Assembly (NCBI RefSeq): GCF_011764545.1
Contig: NZ_AP022870.1
Span: 6,950,001 to 7,014,000, forward strand
Source of the DNA: Phytohabitans flavus
GTDB taxonomy: Bacteria > Actinomycetota > Actinomycetes > Mycobacteriales > Micromonosporaceae
DNA length: 64,000 bases
Direction of reading: 5' to 3'
Shown here one piece after another: positions 19,010-28,755 of the stretch. Under the pieces are notes generated by a model. That model did no database searches. It was not told where the DNA came from and saw only the letters and a program-made list of their open reading frames with translations. Made by a program: the position numbers and the translations under genes. Every line of letters begins with the position of its first letter. Within the stretch, counting starts at the first letter, position 1.

Positions 19010-20788
19010 TCATTTGAGGCCCACGGCCCGCAGGATCTCCTCCAGCGGCATCGACCGCACCGCCGCGCGTACCAGGCTGATCGTCCAGCCGGGCAGGTCG
19101 CCGCGCTGCTCGATGTCGTCGAGCGCCTTGTTGGCCGCCGCGCGCACGGTGCGCTCCACGGTCTCCAGGTCCCACTCCACATCGGCGAAACCCGGCTGCC
19201 CGGCCAGCGCGAGCAGGAAGCGCTCGCGGGACAGGCCGAGCTCGCACGCCGCGCCGTGCAGCGCGCCGTAGGCCACGCGCTGGACCAGTGCGTCCACGCC
19301 CTCGCCCGGGTACGGGTCGGCGGGTGCCGCGCACGGGTCGGTCTCCTGATAGCGCCCGTAGTCGCGGGCACCGGCGGCCGCCTCCGCGCCGACCAGGGCG
19401 GGCCCGGCCAGGACGAGAACGGCAAGGATCGCCGTCGGGGCGGCACGCGACCGCGCGTATCCCATCGGGGTCTTGCGGACGCCGAAAGCGGCCAGGATGG
19501 TCAGGAGAGCGAGCGCGGCGGCGGCCAGGAAAGCCGGGCGGAACGCCCGGGTGAGCACGGCGCTGAGCCGCTGGTCGACCTCCTCGACCACGGCGGTGGC
19601 CGCGGCGCTGCGGTCGGTGGTGTCGACGACGGCGGCCAGGTCGGGCACGGCCCCACGCGGCGCCTCGGCGAACGTGTCGCGCACAGAGAGCGCCAGCGAC
19701 AGCTTCTCCTGCACCGGCATGCGCGCGTCGAGCAGCACGCCGGTGCCGGTGACGACGGCCTGCTCCGCGCCGTCGGTGAGCGTGCCGGCCAGCAGCGGCG
19801 CGATGACGACGAGGCCCAGCACCAAGCCGGCGTGCTTGGCCGCCACCACCGAGCCGCCGGAGCGCACGAGCGGGGCCGAGGCGGGCACGGCGGCCGACGA
19901 GAGCACCCGCGTCACCACGCCGGAGCCGGCGCCGCACAGGAAGAGGGCCGCAGCCGCCCAGGTCAGGCTCGCTGCGGGCAGAAACGCCAGGCCGAGCAGC
20001 CCTGCGGAGAGCGCGAGCGTGCCGCCCACCACGCGGACCGCGGGGCCAGCGGTCGCGGTCAGGCGGCTGGCGACGATCGTGCCGGCGGGCAGCGCCATCA
20101 TCACGAACGCGGCGGCCAGCGGGCTGAACCGCCAGATCTCGACCAGCAGCAGCACGCCGAGGAACAGCGCAGCGACAAGACCGGCGAAGAGCGTGACGTA
20201 GCCGGCGGTCGCCCACAGTGGATTTGTGGAGGGTCCATCGGACTCGGGCTCGAGCTCCGGCGTACGCGACGTGGCGAGCACCGCGAGCGCCAGCAGGGCC
20301 ACCGGCACCTGGGCGATAAAGATCACCCGCCAGTCGAACGCCTCCGTGAGCGCCCCGCCCAGCGCCGGCCCCACGGCCAGGCCGGCGGTCGCGGCGCCGC
20401 TCCACAAGCGACGGCCCCGATCGCGGCCCACGTGTGCGCTGAGCAGCTCAAGGGCGCCGGCCAGCAGCGCGGCCGCCCCGATGCCCTGCACCACCCGGCC
20501 GGCGAAGAGGCCGGCCAGCGAGCCGGTGACGCCGCACCATGTCGAGCCGGCGGCGAAGAGCACGAGCCCGCCCAGGGTCAGGGGTCTGGTCGGCAGCCAC
20601 CGGCGGACGAGGATCAAGGCCACCGCCGCGACCGTGACCGCCACCGCGTACCCGGTCAGGACCCAGGAGACGCCGACGATCGTGGTGTCGAAGCGCGCGT
20701 AGATCGCGGGTAGCGCCAAAGCGACGATCGACGCGTCGGCGAACGCCAGTGCCACGGCACCGGTCAGGGCAGCGGCCGGTGTCTTCAC
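19010..20788 (-). CDS. MFS transporter with C-terminal soluble domain
   Basis: About 592 residues. The first 450 form a major facilitator transporter of the drug:H+ antiporter type, with about 14 hydrophobic segments, the motif-C-like VGPALGGALTEAFDWR and GRVVQGIGAAALLAGAL. A long loop (about residues 355-420, VQEKLSLALSVRDTFAEAP) precedes the last helices, and about 110 residues after the final helix form a soluble part (YQETDPCAAPADPYPGEGVD; ERFLLALAGQPGFADVEWD). Substrate unknown. The GTG at 20788 (VKTPAAALTG) is preferred; another GTG at 20821 is possible. It starts divergently from nothing, lying downstream of metG on the same strand. Confidence 0.85.
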   Translation of the reverse strand: MKTPAAALTGAVALAFADASIVALALPAIYARFDTTIVGVSWVLTGYAVAVTVAAVALILVRRWLPTRPLTLGGLVLFAAGSTWCGVTGSLAGLFAGRVVQGIGAAALLAGALELLSAHVGRDRGRRLWSGAATAGLAVGPALGGALTEAFDWRVIFIAQVPVALLALAVLATSRTPELEPESDGPSTNPLWATAGYVTLFAGLVAALFLGVLLLVEIWRFSPLAAAFVMMALPAGTIVASRLTATAGPAVRVVGGTLALSAGLLGLAFLPAASLTWAAAALFLCGAGSGVVTRVLSSAAVPASAPLVRSGGSVVAAKHAGLVLGLVVIAPLLAGTLTDGAEQAVVTGTGVLLDARMPVQEKLSLALSVRDTFAEAPRGAVPDLAAVVDTTDRSAAATAVVEEVDQRLSAVLTRAFRPAFLAAAALALLTILAAFGVRKTPMGYARSRAAPTAILAVLVLAGPALVGAEAAAGARDYGRYQETDPCAAPADPYPGEGVDALVQRVAYGALHGAACELGLSRERFLLALAGQPGFADVEWDLETVERTVRAAANKALDDIEQRGDLPGWTISLVRAAVRSMPLEEILRAVGLK

Positions 20789-20863
20789 ACCTGCCAGTCT
20801 TCCGGGTACGCGGCTCCGCACGACACCCTGAAATCTGTCGGGGTGCCGCCTACTCCCCCGGGT

Positions 20864-22659
20864 CTACTCCCGTGGGTCTAGGCGGGCCAGCTCCTCGTCG
20901 ACGATCGACGGATCGAGCTTGCGGAAGACCGGCTTCGGCGTCGCGAGCGAGCGACCAGCCTCGATCGGTACCGACTCCCAGCGCGCACCGACGGTGTAGT
21001 CGCCGGTCAGGATCGGGTACGACGGGCCGCCGTCCAGATCCTCCACCTCGACGATCGAGGGCATCGGCGCGTGCACACCGGTACCGCCGAGCAGCTCGTG
21101 CACCCGCTGCGCGCTGTGCGGCAGGAACGGGGTGAGCAGCGTGTTGCAGTCGCTCACCGCCTGGAGCGCCACGTGCAGCACCGTGCCCATCCGCTCCGGG
21201 TCGTCCTTCATCTTCCAGGGCGCCTGGTCGGACAGGTACTTGTTCGCCTCGCCCACGACCCGCATCGCCTCGCTGATCGCCTGCTTCTGGCGGTGCTTTT
21301 CGATCAGGCCACCCACCTGCGCGAACCCCGCCTTCGCGGTCTCCAGCAGCGCGCGGTCCTCGTCGGTCAGAGGGCCAGCGGGCGGGATCGCGCCGAAGTT
21401 CTTGGCGGCCATCGAGACCGAGCGGTTGACCAGGTTGCCCCAGCCGGCCACCAGCTCGTCGTTGTTGCGCCGCAGGAACTCCGCCCACGTGAAGTCGGTG
21501 TCCTGGCTCTCCGGCCCGGCGACCGCGATGAAGTAGCGCAGGGCGTCCGCGTCGTACCTGTCGAGGAAGTCGCGCACGTAGATGACGACCTGGCGGGACG
21601 AGGAGAACTTGCGCCCCTCCATGGTCAAGAACTCGCTGGAGACGACCTCGGTCGGCAGGTTGAGCCGGCCCAGGTCGCCCGGCTCGCCGCCGCGGTCGCC
21701 CTCGCCCGAGTACCCGAGCAGCAGCGACGGCCAGATCACCGAGTGGAAGACGATGTTGTCCTTGCCCATGAAGTAGTAGCCGCGCGCGTCCTTGCCCGCG
21801 CCGTCCGCCTCCCACCAGCGGCGCCACGCCTCGGGGTCGCCGGAGCGGCGGGCCCACTCGATCGAGGCGGAGAGGTAGCCGATCACCGCGTCGAACCACA
21901 CGTAGATCCGCTTGTCGCTACGATCGCGCCAGCCCTCCAGCGGGATCGGCACGCCCCACTCAAGGTCGCGGGTGATCGCGCGAGGCTGGAGGTCGTCGAG
22001 CAGGTTCTTGGAGAAGCGCAGCACGTTGGGGCGCCAGCCCTCGCGGGTGTCCAGCCACTTGCCGAGCGCCTGGGCGAACGCGGGCAGGTCGAGGAAGAAG
22101 TGCTCGGTCTCCACGAACCGCGGCGTCTCACCGTTGATCTTGGAGCGCGGGTTGACGAGGTCGATCGGGTCGAGCTGGTTGCCGCAGTTGTCGCACTGGT
22201 CGCCGCGCGCGCTGTCGTACCCGCAGATGGGGCAGGTGCCCTCGATGTACCGGTCGGGCAGCGTGCGCCCGGTCGACGGCGAGATCGCGCCCATCGTGAC
22301 CTTGGGAACGATGTACCCGTTGCGGTACAGCCCTCGAACAGCTGCTGCACGACGGCGTAGTGGTTGCCGGTGGTGGTACGGGTGAAGAGGTCATACGCCA
22401 GGCCGAGCCCGTGCAGGTCTTCCACGATCACCCGGTTGTACCGGTCGGCCAGCTCGCGCGGGGTCACGCCCTCCTTGTCGGCCTGGACCTGGATGGGCGT
22501 TCCGTGCTCGTCGGTGCCGGAGACCATGAGCACGTCGTGTCCGGCCATCCGCATGTACCGGCTGAACACGTCGGAGGGCACCCCGAAGCCGGAGACGTGA
22601 CCGATGTGGCGCGGGCCGTTGGCGTACGGCCAGGCGACCGCCGCGAGAACGTGACTCAT
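20864..22659 (-). CDS. metG: Methionyl-tRNA synthetase (frameshifted in this sequence)
   Basis: Class I aminoacyl-tRNA synthetase charging tRNA-Met; normally essential. The 5' frame has SHVLAAVAWPYANGPRHIGH (HIGH motif) and VSGTDEHGTPI; the 3' frame has the zinc knuckle CPICGYDSARGDQCDNCG, YVWFDAVIGYL, the flexible-loop motif GRKFSSSRQ (KMSKS equivalent) and the anticodon-binding helical domain. They join only if one G/C is added near 22330, turning FEGCTATG into FEGLYRNG. Restored length is about 598 residues, normal for the family. Because the gene should be indispensable, a sequence error is far likelier than a real lesion. Start ATG 22659 (MSHVLAAV). Confidence 0.9.
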
Positions 22660-22779
22660 AGCGCCCAAGCGTAGGCCCTTGCCCATGGCCGGTACGGGGT
22701 CCTCCCAGCCCGACCCGCAACAGAGAATCGCCCGACACGCGCAGAGCGTTACGCGGCCAGCGCCACTTGCCGTTGTCCA

Positions 22780-23688
22780 ATGAAAGTTGTGACCGGATCA
22801 GCGCCGCAACCAGGCGAAACGCAGCCGCCCGACACACCGGCCGGGAGCAGTCCGTGGGCGTCGGACGGTCCGGATGGCGCTTGGTGGCGCGGCGACGCGG
22901 CAGCCGCGGCGGCGAGATTCGCCGCGGTGCGCCCCATCGACCCGATCCCGCCGGCCCCGACGGTCACCCTGCGCCCACCGCCCGGCGAGCCCTTGACGCC
23001 CGACGGCCCGCTGGCGCCGACCGCGCCGGCCTCGGCAGGCGTCCTGTCCGGCGGCCCGCCCGCGGACGCCGACCCGCGGCTCGACAGCGCCGAACCGCCT
23101 GCCGAGCGGCCGTTCTGGATGCCTGTCCAGGACATGTCGCTCGGCTCGCGCCGTCCGCCCATGCGTGGGCGCCCCGGACGGCCGCCCAAGCCGCCCCGCC
23201 GGCCGGCCACGGGGCTTATCGCGCTGCTGGTGTTCGCGCTGCTGGCGACGTTTTTCGCGTGGGTCAGCGCCGAGCCGCTCTGGCTGGCGGTCGGGCATGG
23301 CGACGAGGGCACCGCCACCGTGACCGAGTGCACCGGAAACGGGGTGTCGCAGCGGTGCCTTGGCGAGTTCACGGCGGAGGGTGGCGCCTTCACGGCCGAG
23401 CGGGTACGGCTGCTCGGCGTCGGCGACCGGGGCGGCGCGGGCACCATCGTGTCCGCCAAGATGGTGGGCTCGGACAGCGGCCGGGCGTACGTCGACGCGG
23501 CCAGTGACGTCCTCCTCCACCTGCGCTGGGGGCTCGGCATGGGCCTGGTCCTGCTCTGCGGCATCGGCATCGTGTGGGCCACCGGCGCCCTGCGCCTCGA
23601 AAGCGGCCGCGCCCGGCGCCGCGCCACGCTCGCCGGCCTCGCCGCCCCTCTCCTCGTCGCGGTCGCCTTCCTCGCCGCCACCTTCTGA
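22780..23688 (+). CDS. Proline-rich membrane protein, unknown function
   Basis: 302 residues: a disordered Pro/Ala-rich cytoplasmic region (about 1-140, ending in RGRPGRPPKPPRRPATG), a transmembrane helix (LIALLVFALLATFFAWV), an extracytoplasmic stretch of about 75 residues with two cysteines (CTGNGVSQRC), then two more helices near residues 250 and 285. No enzyme motif. The layout suggests a small envelope protein conserved in relatives. The start is uncertain: ATG 22780 or GTG 22789. Divergent from metG with a gap of about 120 bases that should hold both promoters. Confidence 0.72.
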   Translation: MKVVTGSAPQPGETQPPDTPAGSSPWASDGPDGAWWRGDAAAAAARFAAVRPIDPIPPAPTVTLRPPPGEPLTPDGPLAPTAPASAGVLSGGPPADADPRLDSAEPPAERPFWMPVQDMSLGSRRPPMRGRPGRPPKPPRRPATGLIALLVFALLATFFAWVSAEPLWLAVGHGDEGTATVTECTGNGVSQRCLGEFTAEGGAFTAERVRLLGVGDRGGAGTIVSAKMVGSDSGRAYVDAASDVLLHLRWGLGMGLVLLCGIGIVWATGALRLESGRARRRATLAGLAAPLLVAVAFLAATF

Positions 23689-23727
23689 AGCCGCGACCTT
23701 CTGAGCGGCCTGAATCCGGCAGCACGC

Positions 23728-24582
23728 CTAGCGGGCGGCGTGCACCACCTCGTACACCTCGCGCCGCCGCAGCCCGTACTCCTCGGCCACCGCCGTGATG
23801 GCGTCGCGCCGGGTGGTACCCGTGGCCTCCAGCCGGGCGACCGCGGCCCGGACCTCGTCCGCGGCCGGTGCTTCCCGATCGGCCGGCGCGGCTCCGCCCA
23901 CGACCAGGGTGATCTCGCCGCGCGGCGGGGATGCCGCGGCCCAGGCGGCCAGCTCGCCGAGCGGGCGGCGGAGCACCTCCTCGTACGTCTTCGTCAGCTC
24001 CCGGCACACCGCCGCAGATCGCTCCGCCCCGAACGCCTCGGCCAGGTCGGCGAGGCAGGCGGCCACCCGGTGCGGCGCCTCGAAGAAGACCATCGTGCGC
24101 GGCTCGGCGGCCAGTTCGCGCAGCCGGCCGCGCCGGGCACCGCCGCCCCGGGGCAGGAAGCCCTCGAAGCAGAACCTGTCCGCGGGCAGCCCGGAGACCG
24201 CGAGCGCGGTGGTGACCGCGCTGGGGCCGGGGGCCGCGGTGACCGGCACCCCGGCGTCGAGCGCCGCCCGCACGAGCCGGTAGCCCGGGTCGGACACGCT
24301 CGGCATGCCACCGTCCGTGATCAGTGCGACGAGCGCACCCTCCCGGAGCGCGTCGACCAGATCCGGAGTACGGCGTTCCTCGTTGCCCTCAAAGTAGGAG
24401 ACGATCCGGCCGGGGACGTCGATCTCCAGGTCGCGCGCCAGCCGGGTCAGCCTGCGGGTGTCCTCGGCCGCCACCACGTCGGCGGTGGTCAGGGTCGCGC
24501 GCAGTCGGGCGGACGCGTCGGCGGCATTGCCGAGCGGCGCACCAACCAGCACTAACCTCCCGGTTTCGGACGTTTCACCCAC
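23728..24582 (-). CDS. rsmI: 16S rRNA (cytidine1402-2'-O)-methyltransferase
   Basis: About 284-residue SAM-dependent tetrapyrrole-methylase-fold enzyme that 2'-O-methylates C1402 in the decoding centre. Motifs: LVLVGAPLGNAADAS, VVAAEDTRRLTRL, SYFEGNEE, ALITDGGMPSVSDPGYRLV, AAPGPSAVTTALAVSGLP and FEGFLPR. GTG 24582 is preferred since GAAAGG lies upstream; an ATG at 24609 extends it by nine residues. Divergently transcribed from the protein mannosyltransferase, a neighbour pair conserved in many actinomycetes. Confidence 0.93.
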   Translation of the reverse strand: MGETSETGRLVLVGAPLGNAADASARLRATLTTADVVAAEDTRRLTRLARDLEIDVPGRIVSYFEGNEERRTPDLVDALREGALVALITDGGMPSVSDPGYRLVRAALDAGVPVTAAPGPSAVTTALAVSGLPADRFCFEGFLPRGGGARRGRLRELAAEPRTMVFFEAPHRVAACLADLAEAFGAERSAAVCRELTKTYEEVLRRPLGELAAWAAASPPRGEITLVVGGAAPADREAPAADEVRAAVARLEATGTTRRDAITAVAEEYGLRRREVYEVVHAAR

Positions 24583-24667
24583 AGTCAACGGCCTTTCATC
24601 GATAATCATGGAACCAACACATGGGCAGTGCGCGCCAGATCACACTCCGGCAGCCTACGATCGCGGG

Positions 24668-26320
24668 GTGACCCCGGCGGCGACAGCACAGACAGCCAGC
24701 CCCACGGCACCGGAGGCCGCCCCTGAGGCGGCCGAGACCACCGGTGCCGTAGCCGATGGCGAAGACAGGCCCGCGAGCGAGCCGGAGCGTTCCGGCGTCG
24801 CCGAGATCGTGCGGCGGCGTCTGCTGCCGTTCGAGGCGCGCCTTGATCCGTATTCGTGGCTGGCGACCGGCGTCATCGTGCTCATCGCGGGCATCCTCCG
24901 GCTGGTCAACCTCGACCGGCCAAAGGGCCTGATCTTCGACGAGGTCTACTACCCCACCGACGCCTGGGACATGTTGCAGCACGGCGTGGAGTGGGACGAA
25001 AAGAACAACGGCCCGGCCTACGTCGTGCACCCGCCGCTCGGCAAGTGGATGATCGCGATCGGCGAGCAGATCTTCGGGTACAACGAGTGGGGCTGGCGGA
25101 TCTCCGGCGCTGTCATCGGCACCCTCTCCATCCTGATCATGATCCGGGTCGCCCGCCGGATGTTCCACTCGACGGTCCTGGGGTGCGCGGCCGGCCTGCT
25201 GATGGCGCTCGACGGGTTTCACCTCGTGCTCTCCCGCATCGCGCTGCTCGACATCTTCCTGATGTTCTTCATCGTGGCCGCGTTCGGCACGCTGGTGATG
25301 GATCGCGACTCGCGGCGTGCCCGCTGGCTACGCGCGCTGGAGGGCGGCCTCGACCCCACCGCGCCCGGCCCCGCAGGGCGGCTGCCCATCGGTGTGCCGT
25401 GGTGGCGCATAGCCACGTTCGCACTGCTCGGCTGCGCGTGCGCGGTCAAGTGGAGCGCGATCTGGTTCGTGCCGGTGTTCGTGCTGATGATCGTGCTGTG
25501 GGAGGTGGGCGCGCGCCGCTCGGCGGGTGTGGCCCGCCCGTGGCGCGACACGTTCATCGGCGAGACCGGCTGGCTGGCGCTGGGCGGCGTGGTGATGGTG
25601 CTGACCTACACCGCGAGCTGGTCGGGGTGGTTCTTCACCGACGAGGGGTACTTCCGGCACTGGCTCGCCGACAACGGCCAGTCCGAGCCGCCGATCATCG
25701 GGCCACTGCGCAACCTGTGGCACTACCACGTCGAGGCGTACAAGTTCCACAGTGGGCTTGACGACAAGCACCAGTACCAGTCGTGGCCCTGGCAGTGGCT
25801 GCTGCTCGGCCGCCCGATCGCGTTCCACTGGACCACCGACGGTGCCTGCGGGGCATCCAGCTGCGCCTCGCACATCCTGCTGCTCGGCACCCCGCTGCTG
25901 TGGTGGTCGTTCATCCCGGCGCTGGTCGCGCTGACCTGGTTCGGCATCGCCCGCCGCGACTGGCGGGCCGGCGCGATCCTGCTGAGCGTGGCGGCCGCCC
26001 TGCTGCCGTGGTTCTACTTCGCCACCCAGCACCGCACGATGTTCGCCTTCTACGCGCTGCCGGCCGAGCCGTTCCTGGTCCTCGCCGTCGTGTACGTGCT
26101 GGGCGCGATCATGAATCCGGCCAGATCCCTGGCCACCAGTGACGGCGGCGGCTCCACCGAGTCGGGCGTCGACCGGCGGATGGTCGGCGCGGTGGTCGCC
26201 GGCGCCTATGTGCTGCTGGTCGCGGTCTGCTTCGCGTACTTCTATCCGATCTACGTCGGCCAGTTCATCCCGTACGAGGACTGGTCGGCCCGGATGTGGC
26301 TAGGCAGCCGCTGGATTTAG
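24668..26320 (+). CDS. Dolichyl-phosphate-mannose--protein mannosyltransferase (Pmt)
   Basis: About 550-residue GT39 polytopic membrane enzyme that O-mannosylates exported proteins from polyprenyl-phosphate mannose. An Ala/Pro/Glu-rich start of about 55 residues precedes the first helix; then RLVNLDRPKGLIFDEVYYP with the catalytic Asp-Glu, VVHPPLGKWMIAIGEQIFG, and a long extracytoplasmic loop (SWSGWFFTDEGYFRH; SYHVE-like stretch; HQYQSWPWQWLLLGRP) before the C-terminal helices. The GTG start at 24668 is chosen; ATG 24608 is open but lies in the promoter gap shared with rsmI. The last 21 bases overlap the convergent P450 gene. Confidence 0.92.
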   Translation: MTPAATAQTASPTAPEAAPEAAETTGAVADGEDRPASEPERSGVAEIVRRRLLPFEARLDPYSWLATGVIVLIAGILRLVNLDRPKGLIFDEVYYPTDAWDMLQHGVEWDEKNNGPAYVVHPPLGKWMIAIGEQIFGYNEWGWRISGAVIGTLSILIMIRVARRMFHSTVLGCAAGLLMALDGFHLVLSRIALLDIFLMFFIVAAFGTLVMDRDSRRARWLRALEGGLDPTAPGPAGRLPIGVPWWRIATFALLGCACAVKWSAIWFVPVFVLMIVLWEVGARRSAGVARPWRDTFIGETGWLALGGVVMVLTYTASWSGWFFTDEGYFRHWLADNGQSEPPIIGPLRNLWHYHVEAYKFHSGLDDKHQYQSWPWQWLLLGRPIAFHWTTDGACGASSCASHILLLGTPLLWWSFIPALVALTWFGIARRDWRAGAILLSVAAALLPWFYFATQHRTMFAFYALPAEPFLVLAVVYVLGAIMNPARSLATSDGGGSTESGVDRRMVGAVVAGAYVLLVAVCFAYFYPIYVGQFIPYEDWSARMWLGSRWI

Positions 26321-27535
26321 GGGCTGGACGTGTACGGGGAGCTCGACAAGGCCCCGGGTACGGAAGGTCGGGCGCCAGCGCAGCTCCTCCTCGGGCACGG
26401 CCAGGGTCAGGTCCGGCAGGCGGCGCAGCAGCGTACCGATGGCGACCCGCGCCTCCAGCCGGGCCAGCGGCGCGCCCAGGCAGTAGTGGATGCCGTGGCC
26501 GAGCGAGACGTGCGGGTTTTCCGCGCGGGCCAGGTCGAGCACGTCACCGCCGGCCCACCGCTCCGGGTCACGGTTGGCCGCCGCCAGCCCCAGCAACACC
26601 GTCTCGCCCTTGGGGACGGTCACCTCGCCGATCGTCACGTCCTCGGTGGGAAAGCGGCGGATTGACACCGGCGCCGGCGCCTCGTACCGAAGGATCTCCT
26701 CCACGGCGGCCGGCAGGAGCGACTCGTCGGCGCGGAGCGCTGCCGCCCACGCGGGGGCTGAGTTGGCTGCGCTCGCTCCGCTCGCTGTCGTCCCGGGCTG
26801 CCGGCTTCCGCCGCCCTCGTCGCTGCGCTCCTCGGAACGGCGGTCGCCAGCCCCCGGGCCGGCCAGCAGCGCCAGGACAGCGTTACCGATGAGGTTGACG
26901 CTGTTCTCGTACCCGGCGAAGAGCACCAGGAACGCCAGCGACGTCAGCTCGTCCTCGGAGAGCCGGTCGCCCTCGTCGCGCGCGGCGATCATCGCGGAGA
27001 GCAGGTCGGTACCGGGCGCCGCTCGGCGGTGCGCGACAAGACCGGCGAAGAAGTGGTGGATCGCCACGATCGCCGCGCCGGCCGCCTCCCGCGAGCCGGT
27101 GACCATGTCGTTGGTCCAGCCGCGCAGGCGGGCGAGGTCTTCGATCGGCACGTCGAACATCTCACCGATCACGCCGATCGGGAGCGGCTCGGCGTACGCG
27201 GCGATCAGGTCCACCGGCCCGCTCGTGGGAAACGCGTCGAGCAAACGGTCGGCGATGCCCTGCACGCCCGGCCGCATCTCCTCCACCCGGCGCGGCGTGA
27301 ACGCCTGACTCACCAGCGCGCGGATCCGGGTGTGCTGGGGCGGGTCCATGTTGAGCAGGTTGGCGTCGAGCGCCGGCGGCAGCCTGAAGCCAGCCCACCC
27401 GTGCGCGTGGCGCTTGTCGAGGGAGAGCCGCGGGTCGGCGAGTGCCGCCCGGACCTCGGCGTACCGCGTCACGAGCCAGACGGGTGACCCGTCCGGCAGC
27501 GTGATCTTCCGTGCGGGTCCCACGTCATGTGTCAC
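26300..27535 (-). CDS. Cytochrome P450 with a 35-residue insertion
   Basis: 411-residue soluble bacterial P450 (class I type needing ferredoxin). Heme loop SLGHGIHYCLGAPLAR with the thiolate Cys near residue 352; ExxR in VEEILRYEAP; I-helix LVLFAGYENSVNLIG (AGxxS instead of the usual AGxxT); C-helix region DPPQHTRIRALVSQAFTPRR. Between the I-helix and the K-helix lies a 35-residue insertion, GAGDRRSEERSDEGG onward, of low-complexity composition encoded by an inverted-repeat-flanked segment (26752-26856). Start GTG overlaps the stop of the preceding 7TM gene (GTGA), so it is the last gene of an XRE-ImmA-7TM-P450 operon. Substrate unknown. Confidence 0.9.
   Translation of the reverse strand: MTHDVGPARKITLPDGSPVWLVTRYAEVRAALADPRLSLDKRHAHGWAGFRLPPALDANLLNMDPPQHTRIRALVSQAFTPRRVEEMRPGVQGIADRLLDAFPTSGPVDLIAAYAEPLPIGVIGEMFDVPIEDLARLRGWTNDMVTGSREAAGAAIVAIHHFFAGLVAHRRAAPGTDLLSAMIAARDEGDRLSEDELTSLAFLVLFAGYENSVNLIGNAVLALLAGPGAGDRRSEERSDEGGGSRQPGTTASGASAANSAPAWAAALRADESLLPAAVEEILRYEAPAPVSIRRFPTEDVTIGEVTVPKGETVLLGLAAANRDPERWAGGDVLDLARAENPHVSLGHGIHYCLGAPLARLEARVAIGTLLRRLPDLTLAVPEEELRWRPTFRTRGLVELPVHVQPLNPAAA
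26752..26856. repeat. 105-bp inverted-repeat-bounded insertion inside the P450 gene
   Basis: Bounded by CGGGGGCTG (26752-26760) and its exact reverse complement CAGCCCCCG (26848-26856). Internally it is built of short GC-rich echoes such as GCGCTCGCTCCGCTCGCTG. Its length is exactly 35 codons, so it keeps frame, and the encoded peptide has no counterpart in the P450 fold. Similar gctcgctNcgctcgct sequence occurs near 4015-4030, in the gap before cysD. Likely a miniature mobile or REP-like element. Confidence 0.65.
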
Positions 27536-28751
27536 ATTGCCACCTCGGTCTCTTCGGCGGGCAGTGCGTCGCGGCCGGCAACGGCGGCGGCCACGACCGG
27601 CGAGCCAGCGTAGGCGCGCGAGACGCGCACCAGCCGGGCCACCTCCTCGGCCAAGTCGGTGCCCTCGTCCAGGCGGGCCGGCATGGCGTCCTCTTCGACA
27701 GCCGGCTGCGGCGCCCCGTGACCGTACGCGCGCACCGCGCCGCGCAGCCGGGCCGCCTCCATCACCGCGGCCAGGTCGTCGGCCCGCATCCCCAGCCGGG
27801 TACCGATCCGTCCGGCCCGATTGGCGGCGGCCTCGTCCAGGTATGGGCGGAGCGCCAGCGAGCCGTCGTACAGCTCGATCACCCGCCGGTACAGGCGGCG
27901 GTCCAGGTTGGACAGCGGGGCGGCCACCGGCGGCTCCAGGGCGATCTGGGGCATCAGCCGGTGCAGGTCCGACCAGAGCGGCTGGAGCTGCCGGTACTGC
28001 CGCCGGCGGCGCAACCACCCGCGAAACTCGGACAGCCGCGGCCCCACGCCGGCATCGTGAGCCCGAGGATGACCAGAAGGGCGCCGAGGCTGGCCGCCGG
28101 TGGCGCGATCGGCTCCCACCGCCTGATGTCGGCACCCACCTGAGCACCGATCACGTCGGCGACCCGTACGGCCGAATAGACCAGCCCGCTCGCCGCGCCG
28201 ACCGCCGTGGTTCGCAACCCGCGCCGGAGCCAGGAGCGGCCGGCGACCCGCGCGTACGGCCAGCAGAGCCCCACCACGTCGACCATGCCGAGCGCGAACG
28301 CCGACAGGTAGACCAGCAGGTACGCGGCGAAGATCGGGTGGCCGGCGTAGGTGGCCACGAAGTCCGTCGTACGCGGCTCGGTCGGCCCGGCGGCGAGGAA
28401 GAGCACCACGAGCGCGACCCCGGTCACCACGAGGAAGGCCAAACGGGTGCGGGTCCGCTTGCGGGCCGCCTCGGCCGGGTAGACCCACCACAGCACCAGC
28501 AGCTGCACGGTGCCGGAGAACGCGACAACGCTCAGGTGGGCCCAGAGGGCGGCGAGGTTGGCCACGCCCGTGATGCGGTCGAGCCAGCCCCACACCGCCG
28601 GCGTCGAGACGGTGAAGGTGGAGCCGAGCAGGGCCAATGCGGCGCACACGGCGACCCGCGACGGACTGCGCCCACGGCCCAGGTCGCGGATCTTGACGGC
28701 GAGGCCGATCCAGGCCACCGCCGCCAGTGCTGGGTACAGCACCTCGTTCAC
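27532..28751 (-). CDS. MAB_1171c-family 7TM protein (frameshifted in this sequence)
   Basis: Membrane protein of a family annotated as putative transporters (MAB_1171c). The first frame (27954-28751) gives about seven hydrophobic helices, from MNEVLYPALAAVAWIGLAVK to GALLVILGLTMPAWG; the second carries the cytoplasmic tail, LSEFRGWLRRRRQYRQLQPL, WSDLHRLMPQIAL and LYDGSLALRPYL. They join if one G/C is added near 28040 (MPAWGRGC becomes MPAWGPRL), giving about 406 residues, the family norm. It follows an XRE regulator and ImmA/IrrE peptidase and overlaps the P450 start. I infer a signalling or transport role with them, not a proven one. Confidence 0.85.
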
Positions 28752-28755
28752 GGGC

